From: Massilia sp. Root418
GTDB taxonomy: Bacteria > Pseudomonadota > Gammaproteobacteria > Burkholderiales > Burkholderiaceae_D
DNA: 64,000 nucleotides
Direction of reading: 5' to 3'
Assembly (NCBI RefSeq): GCF_001425265.1
Contig: NZ_LMEC01000022.1
Span: forward strand, 531,967-595,966
Positions 52,146 to 60,213 of this stretch are shown here, piece after piece (the first letter of the stretch is position 1; the number at the start of each line of letters is the position of its first letter). The translations under genes were made by a program, and so were the position numbers. The notes beneath the pieces are model-generated. The model worked only from the letters and a program-made list of their open reading frames with translations, did no database searches and was not told the DNA's origin.

Positions 52146-54167
52146 TTAATCGGCGCGCGGCTGTACGCCCCATACGGGCGACTTGTTCCAGCCAGCGGCC
52201 AGTTCATTCCAGTTGCTGGCGCTGATCATGCGATTGTATGCCGTTTGCGCGCCGGGCACGCCGTGTTGAACGGCATACGCAATGGCCGGCTGTAAATTGC
52301 CCCAGTAGCCGGTGGCATCCGGGAAATTGCCGCCGCGCAGCGGGCCGGCGACGCCGGGATTACGCGTGCGCTGGGCTGCGAAATACAAGTCTCCCCAACT
52401 GGCGTACCAAGGGCCCGTGCCGCCTTCAAAATCGGCACGCTCGACCGGCGCCACCGGCATGTAGTATTGCGCGGCGTCGCAGTACAGATACTCGCCGCTG
52501 GTGGTGCCGCCCAGGCGGCCGATGACGCTTTGGGCTTTCCAGGCAAAGAAAGCGTTCAGCTTCACCAGTACGGCTGCAGCCAGCGGCGGACGCAGATCAA
52601 TGGCATAGCCGATGGCTGCAGTGAAGAAGTCTTGCTGCCAGGTTGCTTCGGACTGCACGCCGGTTCCCTGCGTATAGTTGGTGTAGGGAACAACAAACCC
52701 GAACTGGTTGTTGGGCTTGGCTACATAGGTGCTGTGGTAGTACTCGACGTTGGCCGCCAGCGAAGCGCTGAACTCACCGCGCAGCGCAGTGTCGTCATCC
52801 GGTGTAGCGCACAGCGCCTGCGCCAGCGTGCGCAGCGACCATGCCGCGCCGCGCGTGGTGTTTGAGCCCGAATTGGACAAAAACAGCCCGGCGGAATAGT
52901 TACGGTGGTTATCCGGATTTTTCAGATAGCCCAGCGTGGCGGAAAACTGCACCTCTTCCATGAAATAGAACCGGCCGGTCAGCAGGTAGGCGGTGTAACC
53001 CACGGACGGGTGGTGGGGCGTATCCCATACGGGGGCGGCAGTGCCGCTCGCGGCTGGCGTGGTCTGGCCCTTGGTTGACCCGCCGACCCCTGCCACTGCG
53101 CTGGTGCCGCTCGCTACAAGATTAGGATAGCTTGAAAAGCGCAGCGGCCGTTGCGTGGTTTCGTCGCGGAAGTGGATGCCGTAGCGGCCTGCTGCGTAGC
53201 CATTGAATATCACGGCGGCGTAGGGGCGGGCATCGCTGCTGGTCAGGTAGAGTGCCTCCCATTCCGGGATCAGGCCGATTGCGCCGTGGTAGCCGGTTTG
53301 GCCCATGGCATTTGAATAGTTGCCTTGCTGCAGGGGAGAGTATGAGCTGGTCAGTCCGCTTAGCGCGGGCGCCGTGGACGGCACAGTGGCGCGGTAATGC
53401 GGCACCAGGCGCGACGCTTGCAGGTAGGCCTTGTCGTGGCTCGGTGCGATGCCCGGGTCGGCGGCCAGCCAGTGGCTGTGCGCCGTGCCTTGCAGCAGCA
53501 CGGTGCGGCAGTGGTGGGGCAGGTCGATGGCGGCGCTGAAGCGCTGCGTGCCGCCCAGGGTGAAGCTGTAGGTGGCGCTCTTGTTGGTGGGGCCGGCCAC
53601 TTTCAGGTAGCCGTTCTCCACCCACGGCAGCACTTCCACCGCGCCGCCCGCATACAGGCGCACTTCCAGCCACGCCACCAGGTGCGCGTCGCTGCCGATG
53701 GGCTTGCGGTAGATCCAGGAACTCATGGCCGGGCCGCTGACCCAGGCCAGGAAGGGCGTGTCCCAGTCGGCGCCCGACCAGCTGGCCGTGCCGAAGCTGC
53801 CCGCGCCCACGGCGGCGGCCAGGTTGGTGGCGCGCAGCGAGGCCGTGCCGAGCGCGGCGGACGTGGCGGCCGCGCCGGCCGCGTTCAGCGTGTAGCTTTG
53901 GGCGGTATTGGCCGCCAGGGTGGCGCGTCCGGACAGGATGGCGAACTTGAGCGAGCCGTCCGGCCAGTAGTTCTTGGGCGTCACCTGCAGGCCGGCCAGG
54001 CTGCTGCCGACGAATTTGCCGGCCGGCACCTGGCCCTGGCGGAAGGCCTGGCCCAGGGTGAACGGCAGGTTGGCACCGCCGGTCGCCGAGCTCAGCGAAA
54101 ACGTGGCGAAGAATGCCGCAGGCGCCTGCACCTGGATGGTGAAGGGGTTGGAAGAGGACTGTGACAT
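52146..54167 (-). CDS. large hypothetical protein, operon gene 2 (lyase-like?)
   Basis: A 673-aa protein. After the tag MSQSSSNPFTIQV comes a beta-rich N-terminal domain with FTLGQAFRQGQVPAGKF and YWPDGSLKFAILSG, a pattern like the RIFT-barrel domain of polysaccharide-lyase-related proteins. The larger C-terminal part is helical with Trp/Tyr-rich stretches, as in an alpha/alpha toroid. This suggests a polysaccharide-active enzyme, but catalytic residues are not assigned. No signal peptide is evident. It starts 12 nt after the Tat lipoprotein gene. Confidence 0.8.
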   Translation of the reverse strand: MSQSSSNPFTIQVQAPAAFFATFSLSSATGGANLPFTLGQAFRQGQVPAGKFVGSSLAGLQVTPKNYWPDGSLKFAILSGRATLAANTAQSYTLNAAGAAATSAALGTASLRATNLAAAVGAGSFGTASWSGADWDTPFLAWVSGPAMSSWIYRKPIGSDAHLVAWLEVRLYAGGAVEVLPWVENGYLKVAGPTNKSATYSFTLGGTQRFSAAIDLPHHCRTVLLQGTAHSHWLAADPGIAPSHDKAYLQASRLVPHYRATVPSTAPALSGLTSSYSPLQQGNYSNAMGQTGYHGAIGLIPEWEALYLTSSDARPYAAVIFNGYAAGRYGIHFRDETTQRPLRFSSYPNLVASGTSAVAGVGGSTKGQTTPAASGTAAPVWDTPHHPSVGYTAYLLTGRFYFMEEVQFSATLGYLKNPDNHRNYSAGLFLSNSGSNTTRGAAWSLRTLAQALCATPDDDTALRGEFSASLAANVEYYHSTYVAKPNNQFGFVVPYTNYTQGTGVQSEATWQQDFFTAAIGYAIDLRPPLAAAVLVKLNAFFAWKAQSVIGRLGGTTSGEYLYCDAAQYYMPVAPVERADFEGGTGPWYASWGDLYFAAQRTRNPGVAGPLRGGNFPDATGYWGNLQPAIAYAVQHGVPGAQTAYNRMISASNWNELAAGWNKSPVWGVQPRAD

Positions 54168-54179
54168 AGGATCAGCCTG

Positions 54180-54668
54180 TCAGATATCGCTGGCGGTCAG
54201 CACATGGCCGTCCGTGCTGCCCACCGCGCCGATGCCGTCGTAGACAAAGGACAAGGTGCGGGCGTTGTAGGTCACGCCGGGCGGCAGGGCGATGTTGTTG
54301 AGTGCGATGGCCAGCGGTCCGCCGCTGGCGCTCTTGACGTATTTGGAAATGGAAATAGTGCTGGCTACGCCTTGCGTGAACGTCAGCGTCGGCACGGCGG
54401 TCCACACCGGCGGCGTGCTGGCCGGCACCAGTGCGGAAGGGCCGCTGCTGCCACCCGAAGCGGTGCTCGGCGGCAAAACGCCCTCGGCAGGCGGCGGGCC
54501 GCCTTGGGTAGTGGCGGCGCTGGCGGCTGCGCCGCCGCCGCCGCAGGCTTGCAGGGCCATGCCTGCGGCGCCGGCCGACATCAGTTTGATGAAGCGGCGG
54601 CGCTGCCTGGCCTGCTGGCCGTCCTGGTCATTGCTGGGGTGTGCGACGAAAGTGCGAGTAGGTTTCAT
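54180..54668 (-). CDS. Tat-exported lipoprotein with Ig-like domain
   Basis: A 162-aa protein with an Arg-Arg-Arg-Phe-Ile-Lys twin-arginine motif at 23-28 and a lipobox LQA-Cys42, so it should be Tat-exported and lipid-anchored. A Pro/Ser/Gly linker leads to an Ig/cadherin-like fold at about 100-162 (TLTFTQGVASTISISKYV, PPGVTYN). The first gene of the three-gene operon; the domain is a common carbohydrate-associated or phage-associated module. The start at 54668 is chosen by the signal layout. Confidence 0.78.
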   Translation of the reverse strand: MKPTRTFVAHPSNDQDGQQARQRRRFIKLMSAGAAGMALQACGGGGAAASAATTQGGPPPAEGVLPPSTASGGSSGPSALVPASTPPVWTAVPTLTFTQGVASTISISKYVKSASGGPLAIALNNIALPPGVTYNARTLSFVYDGIGAVGSTDGHVLTASDI

Positions 54669-54841
54669 TGCCGATGATCTTCTGAAATAAAGGAAGAGCA
54701 GAACGTTGCCGCGCTGCATGACAACTAGTTTCGCACAAAATTAAGGCAAATTAGTGGCGGATTCAACCGTGCGTTCGATTTATTTTGTTCGGCAAAATGA
54801 CAATTGACGGAATATTATTTAACTTTTAAACACCGGATATT

Positions 54842-55885
54842 TCACACAGGCAAGCCATTTTCGCCGCGCGGATCGCGCGCCAGCAACTGCGCCACCAGGG
54901 CCTGCGGCTGGTCGCCGTCGAACAGCACGCCGGCCACCGCGTTGGTGATGGGCATGTCCACGCCCAGGCGGGCCGCCAGCTCGCGCACGGCCTTGGCGCA
55001 GGGCACGCCCTCGGCCACGTGGCCCAGCTCGCTGACGATGGTGTCCAGCGCCTTGCCCTGCGCCAGGCCGAGGCCGACGCGCCGGTTGCGCGACAGGTCG
55101 CCGGTGCAGGTGAGGATCAGGTCACCCATGCCGGTCAGGCCCATGAAGGTTTCCACCGCGCCGCCCAGGGCGGTGCCGAGGCGGGTGATTTCCGCCAGGC
55201 CGCGCGTGATCAGGGCGGCACGGGCGTTCAAGCCCAGGCCCAGGCCGTCCGCCACGCCGGTGGCGATGGCCAGCACGTTCTTGACCGCGCCGCCCACTTC
55301 CACGCCCACCAGGTCGGCGCTGCTGTAGACCCGCACATTGCCGCCGTGCATTACCCCCACCACGCAGTCGCGCAGCGCGGCCGAGCTGGAAGCGATGGTC
55401 AGCGCGCACGGCAGGCCGCGCGCCACTTCCTGCGCGAACGAGGGGCCGGACAGGGCGCCGCCGGGCACGCTGTCGCCCAGCACCGCGTGCACGATCTGGT
55501 GCGGCAGCAGGCCGGTGTCGTACTCGAAACCCTTGCACAGCCATACCAGGTTGGGCAGCACGCGGCCGCTGTGCTGCGCGGCCTTGAGCTGTTCCAGCAG
55601 CGGGCGCAAACCGGCCACCGGGCAGGCCGCGATCAGCAGGTCGCTGCCGTGCGCCAGCGCGGCGCCGAAGTCGCCGCCCACGCGCAGGCCGGGCGGGAAG
55701 GGATGGCCGGGCAGGTAGTGCAGGTTGTCGCGCGCGGCTGCCATTTCATGCATGGCGGCATTGTTGCGCCCCCACAACAAGACATCGTGGCGGGCGGCCA
55801 GCGCCATGGCCACGGCCGTGCCCCAGGCGCCCGCGCCGAGCACGCTGATCCGGCGCGCGCCGGCGGCATGTTGATGGTTCTGCAT
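54842..55885 (-). CDS. gpsA: NAD(P)-dependent glycerol-3-phosphate dehydrogenase
   Basis: A 347-aa cytoplasmic enzyme that makes sn-glycerol 3-phosphate for phospholipids. The dinucleotide fold starts ISVLGAGAWGTAVAMAL, the catalytic Lys is in the GGAVKNVLAIATG segment, and RGLAEITRLG follows. Normal length. It ends the rhodanese-grxC-secB-(SH3)-gpsA block on the minus strand. Confidence 0.97.
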   Translation of the reverse strand: MQNHQHAAGARRISVLGAGAWGTAVAMALAARHDVLLWGRNNAAMHEMAAARDNLHYLPGHPFPPGLRVGGDFGAALAHGSDLLIAACPVAGLRPLLEQLKAAQHSGRVLPNLVWLCKGFEYDTGLLPHQIVHAVLGDSVPGGALSGPSFAQEVARGLPCALTIASSSAALRDCVVGVMHGGNVRVYSSADLVGVEVGGAVKNVLAIATGVADGLGLGLNARAALITRGLAEITRLGTALGGAVETFMGLTGMGDLILTCTGDLSRNRRVGLGLAQGKALDTIVSELGHVAEGVPCAKAVRELAARLGVDMPITNAVAGVLFDGDQPQALVAQLLARDPRGENGLPV

Positions 55886-55895
55886 GGCTGCCTTC

Positions 55896-56339
55896 TTAAA
55901 TGCCCCAGATATCGCTGCTTTTTACGTAGCCGCTCTGGCCGTCGCGATGGCGCACCTTGACCCAGCCGTTGCCGGCCGACTCGGCCAGCTCCAGCAGCAC
56001 GCCCTTGTCGGCGGTAAACACGGTGGCGGCATTGTCGTCGGCGCTGGCGCGCACTTTGGTGTTGGCGGCGCGCACCACCAGGGTGCGCCTGGGGCTCAGG
56101 CCCTTGGCCTCGGTCCATGCCAGGTCGCCGCTGGCGTCGCGCACCTTGACCCATTCGCCGTAGCTCAGCACCACTTCCAGCGGCATGCCGCGCGGCGCCA
56201 CGAACAGCTTGCCGCCCTTGGTGGACGGCGCGTCATACAGGATGGCCGGGGCCGCGCCCACCGATTTGAAGTCGAGCGCGTGCCCGGCCGTAGCGGCCAG
56301 CAGCAGTGCTGCGCCTGCGATCCATCGGAAGAGTGTCAT
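55896..56339 (-). CDS. SH3-domain periplasmic protein
   Basis: A 147-aa exported protein with a signal peptide (1-21) and two bacterial SH3-type domains (about residues 26-80 with EWVKVRDASGDLAW, and 83-145 with VRASADDNAATVF and GWVKVRHRDGQSGYV). Such proteins bind peptidoglycan or act as regulators. It is 10 nt before gpsA, so it is probably co-transcribed. Confidence 0.88.
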   Translation of the reverse strand: MTLFRWIAGAALLLAATAGHALDFKSVGAAPAILYDAPSTKGGKLFVAPRGMPLEVVLSYGEWVKVRDASGDLAWTEAKGLSPRRTLVVRAANTKVRASADDNAATVFTADKGVLLELAESAGNGWVKVRHRDGQSGYVKSSDIWGI

Positions 56340-56371
56340 ACCGGGGCCTCTGATTCAGAATTCGGGAGTGG

Positions 56372-56400
56372 AAAAACGCAAAGGCCGCTGCCGGCCTTTG
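56372..56400 (-). terminator. rho-independent terminator after secB
   Basis: On the minus strand CAAAGGCC pairs with GGCCTTTG (56400-56379) and is followed by CGTTTTT. A second, perfect 10-bp hairpin (GGCAGCGCGC/GCGCGCTGCC, 56405-56427) lies just upstream of it. Together they separate secB from the SH3-gpsA pair. Confidence 0.85.
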
Positions 56401-56452
56401 GGATGGCAGCGCGCACCGCGCGCTGCCGGTCCAGCATCCAATCGCTCAGCGA

Positions 56453-56926
56453 TTAGTGTGCTGCGCCTTCGGCTGGGGCAGCAGCTTGCTGCTCGGCCAG
56501 GGCTTGCAGGCGCTGCTGGTAGAACACTTCGAAGTTGATCTCGGCCAGGTGCACGGGCGGGAAGCCGGCGCGGGTGATCATGTCGGCGATGTTGGCGCGC
56601 AGGTAAGGGTACACGATGTTCGGGCAACCGATGCCCAGCAGCGGATCCAGCTGCTCGGCTGGAATATTGCGCGCTTCGAAGATACCGGCTTGCTTGCCTT
56701 CAACCAGGAAAGCCACTTTGTCTTTGATCTTGGCGGTCACGGTGATGGTGACGGTCGACTCGAAGATGCCTTCGGCCAGCGGCTCGGCAGCCACGTCCAG
56801 CGCCACTTCGATCGCAGGCGCTTCCTGTTCCAGGAAAATGGCTGGGGAGTTCGGCTGTTCCAGCGACATGTCTTTCAGGTAGACGCGTTGGATTTGGAAG
56901 ACTGGTTGCAGATTTTCGTCAGACAT
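56453..56926 (-). CDS. secB: protein-export chaperone SecB
   Basis: A 157-aa tetrameric chaperone that holds preproteins unfolded for SecA. The VYLKDMSLEQPNSPAIFLE start and the EVALDVAAEPLAEG, VEGKQAGIF and YPYLRANIADMITRAGFPP segments match SecB throughout. It starts 125 nt downstream of grxC with no terminator between them. Confidence 0.97.
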   Translation of the reverse strand: MSDENLQPVFQIQRVYLKDMSLEQPNSPAIFLEQEAPAIEVALDVAAEPLAEGIFESTVTITVTAKIKDKVAFLVEGKQAGIFEARNIPAEQLDPLLGIGCPNIVYPYLRANIADMITRAGFPPVHLAEINFEVFYQQRLQALAEQQAAAPAEGAAH

Positions 56927-57051
56927 GGTGCGCTTTCATATATTGGAAAAGAGCGGCAGAACCGCCCGCAGTTAGGGTATCCGCGCGCCGCATCCACGGG
57001 GGACGGGCGCGCCAATGCGCAGCAATTGTAGCAAAACCAATTTGAGGGCGG

Positions 57052-57312
57052 TCAGCCTTTTAACAAGGGGTCCAGGCCGCCGGCTTGATCGAGCGCATAC
57101 AAATCGTCGAAACCGCCGACATGGGTGTCGCCGATATAGATTTGCGGCACGGTGCGGCGGCCGGTTTTCTGCATCATCAATACGCGCTGTTCCGGGTCGA
57201 GGTCGACGCGGATCTTGTTGATGCCGGTCACGCCCTTGGCTTCCAGCAGGCGCTCGGCGCGCACGCAATAGGGGCACACTGCGGTGCTGTACAGGGTTAC
57301 TGGGGCTGTCAT
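57052..57312 (-). CDS. grxC: glutaredoxin 3
   Basis: An 86-aa thiol-disulfide oxidoreductase with active site Cys13-Pro-Tyr-Cys16, and TVPQIYIGDTHVGG with the cis-proline. Class-I dithiol glutaredoxin. It starts at 57312 behind GAGGAA, 20 nt after the rhodanese gene, so the two probably share a transcript. Confidence 0.95.
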   Translation of the reverse strand: MTAPVTLYSTAVCPYCVRAERLLEAKGVTGINKIRVDLDPEQRVLMMQKTGRRTVPQIYIGDTHVGGFDDLYALDQAGGLDPLLKG

Positions 57313-57332
57313 GATGATAGTTCCTCTGTCAA

Positions 57333-57734
57333 TTATTTGGCTACTGGCAAGCCTGCGGTCTGCCAGGCGGCTTGGCCGCCCTCCAGGACGACCACGTTGT
57401 CGAATCCAGCCCCTTCCAGGATCTTTGCCGCGCCGAACGCCCGTCCGCCCTTCTGGCAGACCACGACGATGGTGCGGTTCTTGAATTTTTCCAGTTCTGC
57501 GATGCGCTGCTTGAGCTCGCCTGCCGGGATATGCTTGGCATCCGGCAAGTGGCCGTCGGCGTATTCCTTGCCTTCGCGCACATCCAAGATGGTGGTCTTG
57601 GCGCGGTTTATCAACTGCACGGCCTCGGCCGGGGAGACTTTTTTGCCGCGCTGGGTCAGTACCGGCCACAGCAGCGCGCCGCCCGACAGGGCAACGATGC
57701 CAATAAGAAAAATCTGATCAATAAGGAATTTCAC
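57333..57734 (-). CDS. membrane-anchored rhodanese-like protein
   Basis: A 133-aa protein: an N-terminal membrane helix (residues 4-26) and a rhodanese domain with active-site Cys93 in CQKGGRA and TILDVREGKEYADGHL. It transfers sulfane sulfur or acts in redox control at the membrane. The GTG at 57734 is chosen because it gives the hydrophobic anchor at the very N-terminus; earlier codons are unlikely to be translated. Confidence 0.88.
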   Translation of the reverse strand: MKFLIDQIFLIGIVALSGGALLWPVLTQRGKKVSPAEAVQLINRAKTTILDVREGKEYADGHLPDAKHIPAGELKQRIAELEKFKNRTIVVVCQKGGRAFGAAKILEGAGFDNVVVLEGGQAAWQTAGLPVAK

Positions 57735-57764
57735 GGTGTTCCAATGGTTATAGGTTATGCGCGC

Positions 57765-57770
57765 ATTATA
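57765..57770 (-). promoter_or_regulatory. -10 element of the rhodanese-grxC-secB transcript
   Basis: A perfect TATAAT on the minus strand 30 nt before the GTG at 57734, in the 106-bp gap shared with gpmA. The -35 is weak. Confidence 0.4.
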
Positions 57771-57840
57771 AAATAGAAGCTGAACAGAGGCTGGAACGCT
57801 GCCTCCCGCAGATTTTTTCACACTTTAATAGATAGTTCCC

Positions 57841-58587
57841 ATGTACAAAATTGTCTTCATGCGTCACGGCGAGTCCACCTGGAACCTCGAAAACCGCTTC
57901 ACCGGCTGGACCGATGTGGATCTGACTGAAAAAGGTATTGCTGAGGCGAAAGCCGCCGGCCAAGTGCTGAAACAGGAAGGCTACACCTTCGACCTGGCCT
58001 ACACCTCGGTGCTCAAGCGCGCCATCCGCACCTTGTGGCTGTCGCTGGACGAAATGGACATGATGTACCTGCCGATCAAGCACGACTGGCGCCTGAACGA
58101 GCGCCACTACGGCGCGCTGCAGGGCCTGGACAAGGGCGAAACCGCCGCCAAGTACGGCGACGAGCAGGTGCTGGTCTGGCGCCGCAGCTACGACACCCCG
58201 CCGCCGGCCCTGGAGGCGGACGACGACCGCACCTCCTTCAACGACCCGCGCTACGCCGGCCTGCCCAAGGACAGCATCCCGCTCACCGAATGCCTGAAGG
58301 ACACCGTGGCGCGCGTGATGCCGGCCTGGGACGAGGAAATCGCCCCGGCCATCCGCGCCGGCAAGAAAATCATCATCTCGGCCCACGGCAACAGCCTGCG
58401 CGCGCTGATCAAGATGCTCGACGGCATCAGCGACAGCGACATCGTCGGCCTGAACATCCCCAACGGCCAGCCGCTGGTATATGAGCTGGACGCCGACCTG
58501 AAGCCGATCCGCCACTACTACCTGGGCGACCCGGCCGCCATTGCCGCTGCGCAAGCTGCGGTAGCCAACCAAGGCAAGGCCAAGTAA
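57841..58587 (+). CDS. gpmA: 2,3-bisphosphoglycerate-dependent phosphoglycerate mutase
   Basis: A 248-aa glycolytic enzyme that interconverts 3- and 2-phosphoglycerate. The phospho-histidine His9 is in MRHGESTWN, and the NERHYGALQG, ERRSYDTPPP-like (WRRSYDTPPP) and SAHGNSLRAL motifs are intact. Normal length. Divergent from the rhodanese gene. Confidence 0.97.
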   Translation: MYKIVFMRHGESTWNLENRFTGWTDVDLTEKGIAEAKAAGQVLKQEGYTFDLAYTSVLKRAIRTLWLSLDEMDMMYLPIKHDWRLNERHYGALQGLDKGETAAKYGDEQVLVWRRSYDTPPPALEADDDRTSFNDPRYAGLPKDSIPLTECLKDTVARVMPAWDEEIAPAIRAGKKIIISAHGNSLRALIKMLDGISDSDIVGLNIPNGQPLVYELDADLKPIRHYYLGDPAAIAAAQAAVANQGKAK

Positions 58588-58594
58588 GCAATAG

Positions 58595-60190
58595 ATGTCC
58601 TGGTCTTCTACCACCCGCAGCGCGGGGGCGGCGCTGTCGCTCCTGCTGATGCTGGGCGCGGCGGTGCCTGCGCACGCCGCGCCCGCCAAGCCCACCGAAC
58701 GCAGCAAGCAGAAACTGCAGGCCGAAGCCGAGCGCGCCGGCCTGCAGCAAAAGCTCAACGAGCTCAAGCGTGACATCGGCAAGACCGAAAGCGCCCGCGA
58801 GGACGCAGCCGACACCCTGGCCGAGTCCGAGGAGGCGATCTCCAACGCCAACCGCAGCCTGCGCGAGCTGTCCGAGGAGCAAGCCCAGACCAACGTCAAG
58901 CTGCAAACGCTGGGCGAGGAGCGCGCGCGCCTGCAAGCCACGGTGGAGCAGCAGAAGCAGCAGCTGGCCAAGCTGCTGCGCGAGCAATACGTGGCGGGCA
59001 ATGAAGACCGCATCAAGCTGCTGCTGTCCGGGGACAACCCGAACCGCATTAACCGCGACCTGCAGCTGATGGCCTATGTGTCGCAGGCGCAGGCGCGGCT
59101 GCTGGAATCGCTGCGCGCCAATCTGCGCGCGGTGGAGGCCAACCAGGCCGAGGCGCAGAACGCGCGCGACGAGCTGGAAGAAATCGCGCAGGAAGAACGC
59201 CAGCAGAAAGAGCTGCTGGTGAAGGAAAAAGCCAAGCGCGCCGCGGTGCTGGCCGGCCTGTCGCAGCGCCTGGTGGCGCAGCGCAAGGAAGCCGGCAAGG
59301 TGGCGCAGGACGAGCAGCGCATGGCCGGGCTGGTGGACAAGCTGGGCAAGCTGATCGAAGAACAAGCCAGGGCGGCCGCCGCCGAGAAGGCGCGCCTGGA
59401 ACGCGTGGCCGCCGCCAGGGCCGCCAAGGCCAGGGCGGACGCCGAAGCGAAGGCGCTGGCGCAGGCCAAGGCACGCGAGCAGGCCAAGGCGCGCGCCGAG
59501 GCGCTGGCCAAGGCCAGGGCCGAGCAGGCCGAGCGCGAGCGCATCGCCAAGGCCGAGGGCAAGCCCAAGCCGGCGCCGCTGCCGTTGCCGCCGGCTGCCG
59601 TCGCCCCGCCGCCGGGCCCGACGCCGCCGGCCGCGCCGGCGCAGACCGCGCAGGCCGAACCGGGCAAGCCGGCCGCGTCCGGCGAGCACGGCAAGCTGGA
59701 GCCGATCGAGGTGGACGAAAGCAAGGTGGCGGCGGTGAAGGACGAGCCGCCGGCGCGCAAGGCCGACATTGCGCTGGCCCCGGCCATGCCGGACGGCGCC
59801 TTCGCCGCGCTCAAGGGCCAGCTGCGCCCGCCGGTGGCGGGCAAGGTCGCTGCGCGCTTCGGCAGCAAGCGCGGAGACGGCCCCAGCTGGAAGGGCATGT
59901 TCATCCGCGCCGCCGAAGGAGCCGAGGTGCACACGGTGGCCAGCGGGCGCGTGGTGCACGCGGCCTGGCTGCGCGGCTTCGGCAACCTGATCATCGTCGA
60001 CCACGGCGGCCAGTACTGGAGCCTGTACGCCAACAACCAGTCGCTGCTGCGCCGCGTGGGCGACGTGGTCAAGGCCGGCGAGGTGATTGCAGCGGCCGGA
60101 AACACCGGCGGCAACGAAGAATCGGGTTTATACTTTGAACTCAGGCACAAGGGCAAGGAGTTCGATCCGGCCGGCTGGGTCAAATTCTGA
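58595..60190 (+). CDS. envC: EnvC-like murein hydrolase activator
   Basis: A 531-aa periplasmic protein. A signal peptide (1-27) is followed by long coiled coils (about 35-230), an Ala/Lys/Arg-rich repetitive stretch, a Pro-rich linker and a C-terminal LytM/M23 domain (about 405-531). The zinc ligands are lost: the HxxxD site reads WKGMFIRA and the HxH site reads LYFEL. So it should activate amidases for cell division and not cut itself. It starts 8 nt after gpmA. Confidence 0.92.
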   Translation: MSWSSTTRSAGAALSLLLMLGAAVPAHAAPAKPTERSKQKLQAEAERAGLQQKLNELKRDIGKTESAREDAADTLAESEEAISNANRSLRELSEEQAQTNVKLQTLGEERARLQATVEQQKQQLAKLLREQYVAGNEDRIKLLLSGDNPNRINRDLQLMAYVSQAQARLLESLRANLRAVEANQAEAQNARDELEEIAQEERQQKELLVKEKAKRAAVLAGLSQRLVAQRKEAGKVAQDEQRMAGLVDKLGKLIEEQARAAAAEKARLERVAAARAAKARADAEAKALAQAKAREQAKARAEALAKARAEQAERERIAKAEGKPKPAPLPLPPAAVAPPPGPTPPAAPAQTAQAEPGKPAASGEHGKLEPIEVDESKVAAVKDEPPARKADIALAPAMPDGAFAALKGQLRPPVAGKVAARFGSKRGDGPSWKGMFIRAAEGAEVHTVASGRVVHAAWLRGFGNLIIVDHGGQYWSLYANNQSLLRRVGDVVKAGEVIAAAGNTGGNEESGLYFELRHKGKEFDPAGWVKF

Positions 60191-60213
60191 AGTCCAACAC
60201 AGCGGAAGAAGTC

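Noticed and set aside
50866..54668. Prophage remnant
   Set aside because: Ig-like and tail-like composition hints at phage, but no integrase, capsid, terminase, portal or lysis gene is present and the first gene is a Tat lipoprotein.
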